From positions 1,109,312 to 1,173,311 of the forward strand of contig NZ_CP152020.1 of the NCBI RefSeq assembly GCF_038624605.1: 64,000 nucleotides of DNA. Reading direction: 5' to 3'. Each line of letters starts with the position of its first letter. Within the stretch, counting starts at the first letter, position 1. Under the pieces are notes generated by a model. The model worked only from the letters and a program-made list of their open reading frames with translations, did not search any database and was not told the DNA's origin. Origin of the DNA: Psychrobacillus sp. FSL K6-4046. GTDB taxonomy: Bacteria; Bacillota; Bacilli; Bacillales_A; Planococcaceae. A program made the position numbers and the translations under genes. Positions 44,075-53,812 of this stretch are shown piece by piece.

Positions 44075-44395
44075 CTATTTAGTTTGCGCTTGTAAAAATT
44101 CTTCTACCTGGTCCGGTGTTTTCGCATTTGCACTATGCAGGTGAGCTTTTTTCTCGCCGTTTTGGTATATAAGTAGGCTAGGAATCCCCATTACTTCATA
44201 TTTTTCAGCGATTTCAGGTAGCTCGTCACGATTTACTTCATACCATGCGTAATTATTATACTTTTCCATGATAGGATCGATAAACATTTCCATGCGACGA
44301 CAATCAGGACACCAGCCTGCTTCAAATTTTACTAATACCTCTTGATCACCAGAAATGATTTCATTAAATTGCTCAGTTGTAGTAATTTTTTTCAT
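44075..44395 (-). CDS. thioredoxin family protein (CPDC active site)
   Basis: A 106-residue thioredoxin-fold protein. The active site is WCPDC with C29 and C32, unlike the CGPC of TrxA. The cis-Pro is in MGIPSLLIYQNG. Start: ATG 44395, with GGAGGT 8 nt upstream; the longer frame to 44605 would run through the fadN promoter region. It is divergent from fadN and shares the intergenic region holding the FadR operator. Likely a cytoplasmic thiol reductase; partner unknown. Confidence 0.85.
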   Translation of the reverse strand: MKKITTTEQFNEIISGDQEVLVKFEAGWCPDCRRMEMFIDPIMEKYNNYAWYEVNRDELPEIAEKYEVMGIPSLLIYQNGEKKAHLHSANAKTPDQVEEFLQAQTK

Positions 44396-44553
44396 TATAA
44401 GATACCTCCAATGATAATACTTACAGTTTACACTGTTTCCCAAATAGGAGAAAGAAAAATGTATTAAATTATTCATTTTATTATTGCGAAAATTTAAACA
44501 TTGCACTAGAATAATAGATATAGAGATTGCTTCTATTTTTTTTGTAATTAAAA

Positions 44554-44571
44554 TGAATGAGCGTTCATTCA
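44554..44571 (+). promoter_or_regulatory. FadR (YsiA-type) operator of the fadNAE operon
   Basis: TGAATGAGCGTTCATTCA has perfect 7-bp arms TGAATGA/TCATTCA around GCGT, matching the Bacillus FadR box (TGAATGA-N4-TCATTCA). It overlaps a TAAAAT -10-like hexamer (44549-44554) and ends 22 bp before the fadN start. Long-chain acyl-CoA is expected to relieve repression. Confidence 0.85.
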
Positions 44572-44593
44572 AGATGAAGGGGAGGCTTTGCAC

Positions 44594-46978
44594 GTGACAT
44601 ATCAAATTAAAAAAGCAGCTGTACTTGGTTCAGGGGTAATGGGATCTGGGATTGCAGCTCACTTAGCAAACATCGGTATACCAACACTTTTGCTGGATAT
44701 CGTACCAAAAGAAGTTAGTAAAGAGGATGAAGCAAAAGGACTTACATTGGAGCATCCTTCCGTACGTAATCGTTTTGCGGAAACTGCCGTACAGAAATTA
44801 TTAAAGCAAAAACCAGCACCATTAACATCGAAAAAGAACCTGCAATTAATCACGGCAGGGAATTTAGAGGATGATCTTGAAAAGCTAAAAGATGTGGACT
44901 GGATTATTGAAGTAGTAGTAGAAAACTTAGATATTAAGAAAAATTTATATGACAAAATAGATGCAGTTCGTAAGCCAGGCACAATTATAAGCTCTAACAC
45001 ATCAGGAATCAGTATCAATGCAATGGTAGAAGGTAGATCAGAAGACTTTGGCAAGCATTTCCTAGGTACTCATTTCTTCAATCCACCTCGTTATTTGAAG
45101 CTACTAGAAGTGATTCCTGCTAATACAACTGCTCCTGAAGTAGTAGAATTTATGCAAACCTTTGGTGAGGATGTGCTTGGAAAAGGTGTTGTTCTTGCAA
45201 AGGATACGCCTAACTTCATAGCCAACCGAATTGGAACATACGGTTTACTTGTAACCCTTCGTGAGATGCAAGCAAGAGGCTACTCGGTTGGAGAGGTAGA
45301 TTCTGTTACTGGTCCACTTATTGGCCGTCCGAAGTCTGCTACGTTCCGTACACTTGATGTAGTAGGTCTTGATACATTTGCTCACGTAGCAAAGAACGTG
45401 TATGACCAAACAACAGGGGAAGAGCAAAAGGTTTTTGAAGTACCCGCTTTCATGCAAAAAATGCTTGAAAACAAGTGGCTTGGTGCTAAAACAGGGCAAG
45501 GCTTCTTCTTAAAAGAAGGCAAAGAAATTAAAGAACTTGACCCAGAAACACTAGAATACGGCCCAATGAAAAAGCTAAAAACGCCATCTATGGAAATGGC
45601 GAAGCAGCAAAAAGGGTTAGCGGCTAAAGTGAAAACGTTAACATACGCAAAGGATCGCACGGGAGAGCTTTTATGGAGTATCTTAAGTCCGACGCTTGTC
45701 TATTCAGCGCAGCTTCACGGTGAAATTGCAGATGATATCGTTGCGATTGACAATGCCATGAAATGGGGCTTCGGCTGGCAGCAAGGACCGTTTGAAATTT
45801 GGGATGCAATCGGAGTAAAAACCTCTGTTGAAAAAATGCAGTCAGAGGGCTATGAAATACCTGCTTTCGTTCAGTCCTTATTAGATAAAGGATTCGATTC
45901 CTTCTATAAAGAAGATAACGGTGAATTGTTCTTCTTTGACGGAGCGGATTACCAGGCGGTACCAGTCAATGAAAAAATGATTAACCTAAAAAGCTACAAG
46001 AAAAAGCATGGTGTCATTAAGTCGAATTCAGGAGCTAGCCTGATTGATTTAGGAGACGGGATTGCATTGCTTGAATTCCACTCTAAGTCCAATTCTATTG
46101 GGTTAGATATTCTTCAAATGATTAACTTTGCTGTCGATGAAGTAGAGAAAAACTTTAAGGGTCTTGTTATTAGTAACCAAGGTAAAAACTTCAGCGTTGG
46201 AGCAAACCTTGGCATGATTCTAATGGAAGCGCAAGATGACAATATTTTTGAACTTGATTTCGTTGTTCGTCAATTCCAAAATGCGACAATGAAAATTAAA
46301 TATTCTTCGAAGCCAGTAGTAGTTGCTCCTTTTGGAATGACATTAGGCGGAGGAGCAGAGGTTACTCTACCAGCAGCTCATATCCAGGCATCTTCTGAAA
46401 CATATATGGGACTTGTGGAAGCGGGCGTTGGTCTAATCCCTGGTGGTGGGGGTAATAAAGAGCTTTACATGAAACACCTAAAAGGAATTCCAAACGGAGT
46501 GCAAATAGATTACTTAAATGTAGCTAGCAAGGTTTTTGAAACAATCGCTATGGCTAAGGTATCCACTTCGGGTGAAGAGGCACGTGAGAACAATTTCTTA
46601 AGCATGGCTGACGGCATTAGCGTTAACCCAGATCACTTAATCTATGATGCGAAGCAAGCCGCACTAGCTCTTGCAGAAGCAGGCTATAAGGCGCCGATTC
46701 GTGAAAAGGTACCTGTTGTAGGATCCCCGGGATATGCAGCACTTTTATTAGGAGCTGAAGGCATGTTCTTATCAGGATATATTAGTGAGCATGATTTGAA
46801 AATTGCTAAAAAGCTTGCCTATGTGATTGCTGGTGGAGAGGTTCCATACGGTACGTTAGTAGATGAGCAATATTTATTGAACTTAGAGCGCGAAGCTTTC
46901 TTAAGCTTAGTTGCAGATCCTAAATCTCAGGCAAGAATGCAGCACATGTTAGTGAAAGGTAAACCATTACGCAACTAG
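44594..46978 (+). CDS. fadN: 3-hydroxyacyl-CoA dehydrogenase / enoyl-CoA hydratase
   Basis: A 794-residue bifunctional beta-oxidation enzyme. The N-terminal Rossmann domain starts KKAAVLGSGVMGSGIAAHLA and contains the HCDH signature (LGTHFFNPPRYLKLLEVIP). The C-terminal crotonase domain (FGMTLGGGAEVTLPAAHIQA, LVEAGVGLIPGGGG) supplies the hydratase. Start: GTG 44594, 8 nt after GGGGAGG; the TTG at 44588 is too close. First gene of fadN-fadA-fadE under FadR control, as in B. subtilis yusLKJ. Confidence 0.95.
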   Translation: MTYQIKKAAVLGSGVMGSGIAAHLANIGIPTLLLDIVPKEVSKEDEAKGLTLEHPSVRNRFAETAVQKLLKQKPAPLTSKKNLQLITAGNLEDDLEKLKDVDWIIEVVVENLDIKKNLYDKIDAVRKPGTIISSNTSGISINAMVEGRSEDFGKHFLGTHFFNPPRYLKLLEVIPANTTAPEVVEFMQTFGEDVLGKGVVLAKDTPNFIANRIGTYGLLVTLREMQARGYSVGEVDSVTGPLIGRPKSATFRTLDVVGLDTFAHVAKNVYDQTTGEEQKVFEVPAFMQKMLENKWLGAKTGQGFFLKEGKEIKELDPETLEYGPMKKLKTPSMEMAKQQKGLAAKVKTLTYAKDRTGELLWSILSPTLVYSAQLHGEIADDIVAIDNAMKWGFGWQQGPFEIWDAIGVKTSVEKMQSEGYEIPAFVQSLLDKGFDSFYKEDNGELFFFDGADYQAVPVNEKMINLKSYKKKHGVIKSNSGASLIDLGDGIALLEFHSKSNSIGLDILQMINFAVDEVEKNFKGLVISNQGKNFSVGANLGMILMEAQDDNIFELDFVVRQFQNATMKIKYSSKPVVVAPFGMTLGGGAEVTLPAAHIQASSETYMGLVEAGVGLIPGGGGNKELYMKHLKGIPNGVQIDYLNVASKVFETIAMAKVSTSGEEARENNFLSMADGISVNPDHLIYDAKQAALALAEAGYKAPIREKVPVVGSPGYAALLLGAEGMFLSGYISEHDLKIAKKLAYVIAGGEVPYGTLVDEQYLLNLEREAFLSLVADPKSQARMQHMLVKGKPLRN

Positions 46979-47006
46979 ACTGCGTTAGGTAAAAGGAGGA
47001 GAACTC

Positions 47007-48182
47007 ATGCGTGAAGCAGTTATCGTAGCAGGTGCAAGAACACCAGTTGGTAAAGCGAAAAAAGGATCTCTAGCCAATGTACGCCCAGATGATTTCGGGG
47101 CATTGGTAGTAAAAGAGACATTAAAAAGAGCGGGCGGATACGATGGCCCAATAGATGATTTAATCTTAGGATGTGCAATGCCAGAAGCAGAGCAAGGAAT
47201 GAACGTAGCTCGTAATATCGGTGCACTTGCTGGACTTCCAGATACAACACCAGCAATCACAATCAATCGTTTCTGTTCCTCTGGCTTACAATCCATCGCA
47301 TATGCGGCTGAACGTATTATGCTAGGTCACTCCGAGGCAATTATTGCCGGAGGAGTAGAGTCTATGAGTATGGTTCCAATGATGGGTAATGTCATTCGAC
47401 CAAATGCTCATTTAGCAGAAACAGCGCCTCAATATTATATGGGAATGGGTCATACAGCAGAGCAGGTGGCGAATAAGTATAATGTGAGCCGTGAAGACCA
47501 GGATGCATTTGCTGTTCGTTCACATCAGCTTGCTGCAGCGGCAATTGCAGCTGGTAAATTTAACGATGATATCGTTCCGGTTGAAGTGATCAAGCATTTC
47601 GTAGATGAAAACAACAAAGCGCAATCGAAAAAATTTATGTTCGAAATGGATGAGGGTGTACGTCCAGGAACAACAGTAGAAACACTTGCAAAATTACGTC
47701 CAGCATTCAACGTGCGTGGTTCTGTAACTGCAGGTAATGCATCTCAAACTTCGGACGGTGCAGGCGCAGTATTAGTGATGGATCGTGAAGTTGCAGAGGC
47801 ACAGGGCTTAAAGCCGATAGCAAAATTCCGTTCATTCGCAGTTGGCGGCGTAGCTCCGGACGTAATGGGGATCGGACCAATTGTTGCGGTACCTAAAGCA
47901 TTGAAAATTGCAGGTCTATCTATTGAAGATATCGATCTATGGGAGATCAATGAAGCATTCGCTTCTCAATCCATCCAAGTCGTTCGTCATTTAGGTATCG
48001 ATCTAGATAAAGTAAATGTAAATGGTGGAGCTATCGCACTAGGGCATCCACTTGGAGCAACAGGTTCTATCTTAACTCTAAAAATGATGAGCGAACTTAG
48101 AAGACAAGGGAAGCAATTCGGTGTTGTGACGATGTGTATTGGTGGAGGCATGGGAGCAGCTGGAGTATTTGAACTTCTTTAA
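47007..48182 (+). CDS. fadA: acetyl-CoA C-acyltransferase (thiolase)
   Basis: A 391-residue thiolase. The nucleophilic Cys is in NRFCSSGLQSIAYAA; the His motif is GGAIALGHPLGATGS; the second Cys is in TMCIGGGMGAAGVFE. All catalytic residues are present. AAGGAGGAG lies 6-7 nt before the ATG, 28 bp after fadN. It catalyses thiolytic cleavage of 3-ketoacyl-CoA, the last step of the cycle. Confidence 0.95.
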   Translation: MREAVIVAGARTPVGKAKKGSLANVRPDDFGALVVKETLKRAGGYDGPIDDLILGCAMPEAEQGMNVARNIGALAGLPDTTPAITINRFCSSGLQSIAYAAERIMLGHSEAIIAGGVESMSMVPMMGNVIRPNAHLAETAPQYYMGMGHTAEQVANKYNVSREDQDAFAVRSHQLAAAAIAAGKFNDDIVPVEVIKHFVDENNKAQSKKFMFEMDEGVRPGTTVETLAKLRPAFNVRGSVTAGNASQTSDGAGAVLVMDREVAEAQGLKPIAKFRSFAVGGVAPDVMGIGPIVAVPKALKIAGLSIEDIDLWEINEAFASQSIQVVRHLGIDLDKVNVNGGAIALGHPLGATGSILTLKMMSELRRQGKQFGVVTMCIGGGMGAAGVFELL

Positions 48183-48267
48183 TTTAAAGAGGGAAATGCG
48201 CTTTGATTGAAGGGCGCATTTCACAATCAATTAAACAAACGTTTACACACAATAGGAGGAGAAGGAA

Positions 48268-50049
48268 ATGACACAAGTTCAAGATGCAATTAAAGGTGGA
48301 AGCTTTTTAGTAGAGGATATTGAGGCAAGCCGCGTATTTACACCAGAGGATTTCAATGATGAGCAAAAAATGATTGCTAAAACAGCAGAAGACTATGTTA
48401 AAAACGAAGTATTACCTGTTGTGGAAAACCTAGAAAATCATGAGTTTGATCACTCTGTACGTTTATTGAAATCTGCTGGTGACTTAGGTCTTTTAGCAGC
48501 TGATATTCCAGAGGCATATGATGGCCTAGGATTAGACAAAATCTCTTCTGCATTAATCGCTGAAAAGCTATCAGTAGCAGGTGGATTCTCTATCACTCAC
48601 GGAGCGCATGTAGGAATCGGTACGCTTCCAATCGTTCTTTTCGGTAATGAAGAACAAAAGAAAAAATACCTTCCAAGCTCAGCGTCAGGAGAAAAAATCT
48701 CTGCATACGCTTTAACAGAGCCAGGCTCAGGTTCAGATGCACTTGGAGCTAAAACAACAGCTAAATTAAATGAAGCAGGAACTCACTATGTCCTTAATGG
48801 TGAAAAGCAATGGATCACTAACGCAGGCTTTGCAGACGTATTCGTTGTTTACGCAAAAGTGGACGGAGACAAATTCTCTGCATTTATCGTGGAAAGAACA
48901 TTCCCAGGAGTATCTGTAGGTGCAGAAGAGAAGAAAATGGGTATCAAATCTTCTTCTACACGTACGTTGATCCTAGAAGACGCACAGGTACCTGTTGAAA
49001 ACCTATTAGGGGAAATTGGCCGTGGCCATATTATTGCATTCAACATCCTGAACATCGGTCGTTACAAATTAGGTGTAGGTACGATTGGTGGTTCTAAACG
49101 TGCATTAGAGCTAGCAATTACTTATTCTAATCAACGCCAACAATTTAAGACGCCTATTTCTTCATTCAATTTAACAAAGCAAAAGCTAGCAACTATGGCG
49201 TCTAAGCTATATGCAACAGAAAGCTTAATTTACCGTACAGTTGGTTACTTTGAGGATCGCATGAGCCAAATGAGCGAAGAAGATCAAAAAGACGGAACAA
49301 AAATTGCAGCTGCAATTGCTGAGTATGCGATTGAATGCTCTATTAACAAAGTAGTAGGGTCTGAGGTTCTAGATTACATCGCGGACGAAGCGGTTCAATT
49401 ACATGGTGGGTACGGCTTTATGCAAGAATATGAAGTAGAGCGCATTTACCGCGACTCACGTATTAACCGTATTTTCGAAGGTACAAATGAAATCAACCGC
49501 TTAATCGTTCCAGGTACATTCCTGAAAAAAGCAATGAAGGGTGAATTACCACTTCTTCAAAAAGCACAAGGTCTGCAAGAAGAGCTATTAATGATGATGC
49601 CAGAGGAAGTTGGCGATGAAGCATTAGCCCAAGAAAAAGTGCTAGTTGCAAACGCTAAGAAAATCGGTATTTTAGCTGCTGGTATGGCTGCTCAACGTTT
49701 CGGGACAAAATTAGAAGCAGAGCAAGAAGTACTTGTACACATCGCAAACATTGCGAACAACATCTTTGCAATGGAATCAGCAGTACTTCGTACAGAAAAA
49801 GCGATCGCACGCAGTGGAGAAGAAAAAGCAACGCAAAAGCTTCTTTACACTCAAATCTTCTGCCAAGAAGCCTTCAATGAAATCGAAGCAGCAGCAAAAG
49901 AAACACTAATTGCTTCAGTTGATGGCGATAACTTACGTATGATGATTTCTGCACTTCGCAAGTTAACTCGCTACACACCATACAACGTGATCGAGAAAAA
50001 ACGCGAAGCTTCCGTTAAGCTAATCGAAGCTGAAAAATTTGTAGTTTAA
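48268..50049 (+). CDS. fadE: acyl-CoA dehydrogenase
   Basis: A 593-residue acyl-CoA dehydrogenase, longer than the 380-residue form because of a C-terminal helical extension of about 180 residues, as in B. subtilis FadE (YusJ). FAD/substrate motifs are [60 protein letters not shown] and [22 protein letters not shown] precedes the ATG. Third gene of the operon; a terminator follows. Confidence 0.95.
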   Translation: MTQVQDAIKGGSFLVEDIEASRVFTPEDFNDEQKMIAKTAEDYVKNEVLPVVENLENHEFDHSVRLLKSAGDLGLLAADIPEAYDGLGLDKISSALIAEKLSVAGGFSITHGAHVGIGTLPIVLFGNEEQKKKYLPSSASGEKISAYALTEPGSGSDALGAKTTAKLNEAGTHYVLNGEKQWITNAGFADVFVVYAKVDGDKFSAFIVERTFPGVSVGAEEKKMGIKSSSTRTLILEDAQVPVENLLGEIGRGHIIAFNILNIGRYKLGVGTIGGSKRALELAITYSNQRQQFKTPISSFNLTKQKLATMASKLYATESLIYRTVGYFEDRMSQMSEEDQKDGTKIAAAIAEYAIECSINKVVGSEVLDYIADEAVQLHGGYGFMQEYEVERIYRDSRINRIFEGTNEINRLIVPGTFLKKAMKGELPLLQKAQGLQEELLMMMPEEVGDEALAQEKVLVANAKKIGILAAGMAAQRFGTKLEAEQEVLVHIANIANNIFAMESAVLRTEKAIARSGEEKATQKLLYTQIFCQEAFNEIEAAAKETLIASVDGDNLRMMISALRKLTRYTPYNVIEKKREASVKLIEAEKFVV

Positions 50050-50060
50050 TAACAGCATTG

Positions 50061-50090
50061 GCCATCTGGGACTCCAGATGGCTTTTTTGT
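50061..50090 (+). terminator. terminator of fadNAE
   Basis: GCCATCTGG pairs with CCAGATGGC around GACT, then TTTTTT. Confidence 0.9.
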
Positions 50091-50108
50091 TTAAGGGGGG
50101 ATGAGATT

Positions 50109-50163
50109 ATCACTGCTTAGACGTTGTTTATCATCGTTCAGAGAAAAAATATCACCGCTTAAG
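50109..50163. repeat. three imperfect 21-bp repeats, core ATCACCGCTTAG
   Basis: Units start at 50109, 50130 and 50151: ATCACTGCTTAG, ATCATCGTTCAG and ATCACCGCTTAA, each followed by an AT-rich linker of about 9 bp. The spacing is exactly 21 bp. It lies 20 bp after the fadE terminator. Confidence 0.6.
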
Positions 50164-50304
50164 GAAATTCACGATAAATCTGTTTGAGAGATCGTCGAAA
50201 TCTTGTTAGAAGCATCTCTTTTTATATAATAGTGTTTTTGCTTCTCTTTCTCTTGCATGAGTAACAAAATATTATTATGATAAAAAGAAAAAGGTGAGAT
50301 ATAA

Positions 50305-50667
50305 ATGACAATCCAATTTTATGGATATCCAAAATGTAGTACATGCAACAAAGCAAGCAAATGGCTGAAAGATAACGATATCCCATTTGAGAACCATCAT
50401 ATCGTTGACGCACCGCCTTCAAAGGAACTTTTAAAGGAAATGGTGGCACAAGGCGATTATGAACTGAAAAAATTCTTTAATACTAGCGGCGTAAAATATC
50501 GTGAATTACAATTGAAGGACAAGCTTCCTACAATGTCGGAGGATGAGCAGTTAGAGCTGCTTGCTTCGGATGGAAAATTGATTAAACGACCTCTTGTATA
50601 TAATGGACATAAGCTAACGCTTGGTTTTAAAGAAGAGCAGTTTGAAGACATGTGGAAAACCTCTTAA
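50305..50667 (+). CDS. yusI: ArsC/Spx-family protein YusI
   Basis: A 120-residue arsenate-reductase-like/Spx-family protein. The N-terminal CxxC is at C11 and C14 (YPKCSTCNKA), as in Spx, and IKRPLVYNGHKLTLGF is the conserved C-terminal loop with the anion-binding Arg. It occupies the same place, between fadE and gcvH, as yusI in B. subtilis. AAGGTGAG precedes the ATG. True arsenate reduction is unlikely to be its role; family members vary. Confidence 0.88.
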   Translation: MTIQFYGYPKCSTCNKASKWLKDNDIPFENHHIVDAPPSKELLKEMVAQGDYELKKFFNTSGVKYRELQLKDKLPTMSEDEQLELLASDGKLIKRPLVYNGHKLTLGFKEEQFEDMWKTS

Positions 50668-50740
50668 AGCACCTTGTATTTACTATGAAAATATGTGAAT
50701 ATTAAATAGAATGGATTAATTATTTGAGAGGGGTTTATTT

Positions 50741-51121
50741 ATGAGCGTACCTAAAGATTTTAAGTACTCAGCTGAACATGAATGGGTAAAAAATGAGGAC
50801 GGAAATGTCCGTATTGGAATTACTCATTTTGCACAATCTGAACTTGGAGATATCGTATTCGTTGAACTTCCACAAGTTGGCGATGAGATCAAGGCAGGAG
50901 ACGCTTTTGGTAGCGTTGAATCCGTAAAAACTGTTTCAGAATTATATGCACCTATCAGTGGTAAAGTAGTAGAAGTAAATACTGAGCTAGAAGATAGCCC
51001 CGAATTTGTTAATGAATCACCTTATGAAAATGCATGGATGATCGTGGTTGAGCCTTCTGACGTATCAGAAGTGGACAGCTTATTATCTCCTGAAAAGTAC
51101 GAAGAATTAATAGCAGAGTAA
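50741..51121 (+). CDS. gcvH: glycine cleavage system H protein
   Basis: A 126-residue GcvH. The lipoylated Lys is K63 in [20 protein letters not shown], and the N-terminus [20 protein letters not shown] is typical. In Bacilli, GcvH is also the entry point for lipoyl assembly and relay to other complexes. GAGAGGGG lies upstream of the ATG. It stands apart from the other gcv genes, as in B. subtilis, and has its own terminator. Confidence 0.95.
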   Translation: MSVPKDFKYSAEHEWVKNEDGNVRIGITHFAQSELGDIVFVELPQVGDEIKAGDAFGSVESVKTVSELYAPISGKVVEVNTELEDSPEFVNESPYENAWMIVVEPSDVSEVDSLLSPEKYEELIAE

Positions 51122-51127
51122 TAATGA

Positions 51128-51157
51128 AAACGCCGGTTAATAATCGGCGTTTTTTTC
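51128..51157 (+). terminator. terminator of gcvH
   Basis: AAACGCCG pairs with CGGCGTTT around GTTAATAAT, followed by TTTTT. Confidence 0.85.
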
Positions 51158-51195
51158 ATATAATAAAGGAAAGGATAAGTTGGGAGAGAAGCTAA

Positions 51196-51546
51196 ATGGC
51201 ACATGTATTTAGTGATAAAATTATTATCGTTGAGGGTAGGTCTGATAAGCTGCAATTATTAAGCCTTCTCGATGAATCTCCAGAAATTATATGTACTAAT
51301 GGAACGATATCCGATGTAAAATTGGAGGAGCTATTAAGCCCTTATGATGGCTTGCCGATTTATGCTTTTCTAGATGCAGACAAATCCGGGGAACAAATTC
51401 GATCGGTCGTTAGGAAGGAGTATCCAGAGGCAATTCATTTGTATACGAACCCGACGTATGGCGAAGTAGCAAACACACCGGCGAAGGTTTTGGCATCTAT
51501 ATTAAAACGTGTTAATATTAAGGTGAAAAAAGAATTTTTACCTTAG
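51196..51546 (+). CDS. yusF: Toprim-domain protein YusF
   Basis: A 116-residue stand-alone Toprim domain. The conserved Glu is in KIIIVEGRSDKLQLL and the DxD in YAFLDADKSGEQIR. It is related to the Toprim of primases and RNase M5 and keeps the B. subtilis yusF position. GGGAGAG is upstream of the ATG. The next gene (yusE) begins within about 10 bp of its stop. The biochemical role is unclear. Confidence 0.88.
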   Translation: MAHVFSDKIIIVEGRSDKLQLLSLLDESPEIICTNGTISDVKLEELLSPYDGLPIYAFLDADKSGEQIRSVVRKEYPEAIHLYTNPTYGEVANTPAKVLASILKRVNIKVKKEFLP

Positions 51547-51556
51547 GATGATGTGT

Positions 51557-51877
51557 ATGAATGAATGGACTAGAGAACAATGGGATAGCGCTAAAAACAA
51601 TTCAACACTTACCTTGTTTTATATCTATACGCCTATGTGTGGAACGTGTCAGGTAGCAAGTAAAATGATGAATGTTATTAAAGAAATGGTTACCTATCCA
51701 ATTGGTCAGGCAAATATTAATTTTCTAGGTGATTTGGCGATAGAACAGGAAATTGAAAGCGTCCCTTGTCTTCTTATTACAAAACATGGGAAAGTGGAAA
51801 AGAAAATCTATGCTTTTCAATCAGTTCCTTACTTATTGGAAACAATAAAGGCTATTGACGAAGATGGAAACCTATGA
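51557..51877 (+). CDS. yusE: thioredoxin-like protein YusE
   Basis: A 106-residue thioredoxin-fold protein with CGTC active site (C28, C31: YTPMCGTCQVASKM) and cis-Pro in ESVPCLLITKHG. It keeps the B. subtilis yusE position. Of three in-frame ATGs, 51557 has the best spacing to AGGA (51545-51548); starts at 51548 or 51551 are possible. It is coupled to yusF and lies directly upstream of the S-box leader. Confidence 0.85.
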   Translation: MNEWTREQWDSAKNNSTLTLFYIYTPMCGTCQVASKMMNVIKEMVTYPIGQANINFLGDLAIEQEIESVPCLLITKHGKVEKKIYAFQSVPYLLETIKAIDEDGNL

Positions 51878-51913
51878 TAATATTCGTTATGTTGAAAACA
51901 CAATTTAATAGTG

Positions 51914-52089
51914 TCGCTCTTATTAAGAGAGGTGGAGGGAAGTGCCCTTTGAAGCCCGGCAACCGTCATGAAAGTGAAATGGTGCCAAGTCACGCAAAGC
52001 TATAGCTTTGGGAAATGAGAGAATGGATGAACGTTATTTTAAATAGATAACATACACCCCTTCTGCTCTTTTGCAGAAGGGGTTTTTTA
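51914..52089 (+). promoter_or_regulatory. SAM-I (S-box) riboswitch with terminator
   Basis: The aptamer spans about 51914-52026: CTCTTATTAAGAGAGGTGGA in the P1/P2 region, then GAAGCCCGGCAACC, GGTGCCAAGTC and closing ATGAGAG. The terminator follows at 52057-52088 (CCCCTTCTGC/GCAGAAGGGG then TTTTTT). SAM binding is expected to favour termination and shut off metNPQ. The next gene starts 25 bp downstream. Confidence 0.95.
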
Positions 52090-52112
52090 TTAGGAAAGGT
52101 GGTCAGATTTAC

Positions 52113-53138
52113 TTGATTAGTTTAAAAGAAGTTTCGAAAAGATTTATTACAAAGCAAGGAGAAATCGTTGCAGTTGATAGTGTAAATCTGGACATACAGC
52201 GTGGAGAAATTTTCGGGATTATTGGATACAGCGGAGCGGGCAAGAGTACGCTAATACGTTTGTTGAATGGGCTAGAAAAGCCATCTGACGGTCATATTAC
52301 AGTGAATGGCCAGGAAATTACATCTATTAATGAGGACAAGCTTCGAAGCTTTCGTCAAAAAGTAAGCATGATCTTCCAGCATTTCAATTTACTATGGTCG
52401 CGAACAGTCGCTGAAAATATAGCATTCCCATTAGAAATTGCAGGAGTTCCAAAGGAAAAAAGAAAAGCTAGAGTAGAGGAGCTTTTAAGCCTTGTTGGAT
52501 TGGAAGGAAGAGGAGACTCTTACCCATCTCAATTATCTGGAGGACAAAAGCAACGCGTAGGAATTGCAAGAGCGTTGGCTAATGGTCCAGAGGTATTGCT
52601 TTGTGATGAGGCAACATCAGCTCTTGACCCTGAAACAACCGACTCCATTTTAGACTTGCTCGTAAGCATTAATGAAAAACTAGGATTAACCATTGTGTTA
52701 ATCACCCATGAGATGCAAGTTATTCAAAAGATCTGTAACCGAGTAGCGGTTATGGAAAATGGGCAAGTTGTAGAAGAGGGAGATGTGCTTGAGGTATTCC
52801 AAAAGCCACAACAGCCTATTACAAAGCGTTTCGTTTCTCAAATTTCAGATTCTAAAGAGCCAATTCAAACCATTCAAAACCTAGTTAAGCTTTATCCAAA
52901 CGGCAAGCTAGTTAAGCTCGTTTTCGTTGGAGATACTACAGAGCAACCAATTCTTTCGAGATTAATCAAACAGTTCGATTTAGAGGTAAACATTGTCCAA
53001 GGGAATATCTCTCACACGAAAAGTGGAGCGTTCGGGACACTAATCCTGCAAATCGATGGAAATGAACAAGCGGTGGAAGATGCCATTCAATTTATCCACT
53101 CGCAAAAAGTTAAAACTGAGGTGATCAACAATGATTGA
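52113..53138 (+). CDS. metN: methionine ABC transporter ATP-binding protein
   Basis: A 341-residue MetN. Walker A is GYSGAGKSTL, Q-loop SMIFQHFNLLWSRTVAEN, signature LSGGQKQRVGIARAL and Walker B VLLCDEATSALDP. A C-terminal NIL regulatory domain (from about residue 265) senses methionine in homologues. Start: TTG 52113 after AAAGGTGG, because the longer frame from 52071 begins inside the S-box terminator. First gene of metNPQ (yusCBA in B. subtilis); overlaps metP by 8 bp. Confidence 0.95.
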   Translation: MISLKEVSKRFITKQGEIVAVDSVNLDIQRGEIFGIIGYSGAGKSTLIRLLNGLEKPSDGHITVNGQEITSINEDKLRSFRQKVSMIFQHFNLLWSRTVAENIAFPLEIAGVPKEKRKARVEELLSLVGLEGRGDSYPSQLSGGQKQRVGIARALANGPEVLLCDEATSALDPETTDSILDLLVSINEKLGLTIVLITHEMQVIQKICNRVAVMENGQVVEEGDVLEVFQKPQQPITKRFVSQISDSKEPIQTIQNLVKLYPNGKLVKLVFVGDTTEQPILSRLIKQFDLEVNIVQGNISHTKSGAFGTLILQIDGNEQAVEDAIQFIHSQKVKTEVINND

Positions 53139-53799
53139 ATCGTTATTTCCAAATGTTGATTGGCCTAAAATGTGGGAAGCCACTATAGAAACCCTTTATA
53201 TGACTGCAATTTCTACAGTCCTAACAGCAATCTTTGGACTAATTTTAGGACTATTATTATTTTTGACAAGCCCACACCAAGCATGGGCAAATAAAATAGC
53301 AAACTGGTTGACCAGTGGAGTAGTCAATATTTTCCGTTCTATTCCGTTTATTATTTTAATCATTTTGTTGATACCATTTACAACGTTGTTGACGGGATCG
53401 ATGCGTGGTCCGAATGCGGCCATCCCTGCATTAGTAATTGGAGCGGCTCCATTTTATGCCCGTATGGTTTTAATCGCACTACGAGAAATCGACAAGGGTG
53501 TTTTAGAGGCAGCTAAATCGATGGGTGCTAAAACCTCTACAATCATTTGGAAGGTTTTATTGCCAGAATCGATGCCAGCCTTAGTATCTGGTATTACCGT
53601 AACTTGTATATCACTAGTTGGTTATACAGCAATGGCGGGAATTATTGGAGCTGGAGGACTTGGGAATCTAGCATTTTTAGATGGATTCCAACGTGGACGC
53701 GGAGATGTAACGCTTATTGCTACTATTTTAATATTAATCATCGTCTTTATTCTACAATGGATTGGCGATATTATTACTACAAAAATTGATAAAAGATAG
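53131..53799 (+). CDS. metP: methionine ABC transporter permease
   Basis: A 222-residue MetI/MetP permease with five membrane helices. The coupling EAA loop is ALREIDKGVLEAAKSMGAKT, and TVTCISLVGYTAMAGIIGAG is a typical helix. ATG with AGGTGATC upstream; overlaps metN by 8 bp. Confidence 0.93.
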   Translation: MIESLFPNVDWPKMWEATIETLYMTAISTVLTAIFGLILGLLLFLTSPHQAWANKIANWLTSGVVNIFRSIPFIILIILLIPFTTLLTGSMRGPNAAIPALVIGAAPFYARMVLIALREIDKGVLEAAKSMGAKTSTIIWKVLLPESMPALVSGITVTCISLVGYTAMAGIIGAGGLGNLAFLDGFQRGRGDVTLIATILILIIVFILQWIGDIITTKIDKR

Positions 53800-53812
53800 G
53801 GAGAGATTGAAA

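Noticed and set aside
44396-44605. N-terminal extension of the thioredoxin frame to 44605
   Set aside because: It would cover the FadR operator and the fadN promoter region; a proper ribosome site exists for the start at 44395.
53762-53812. Longer start for metQ
   Set aside because: It would add residues from inside metP before a clear lipoprotein signal peptide that has its own ribosome site.
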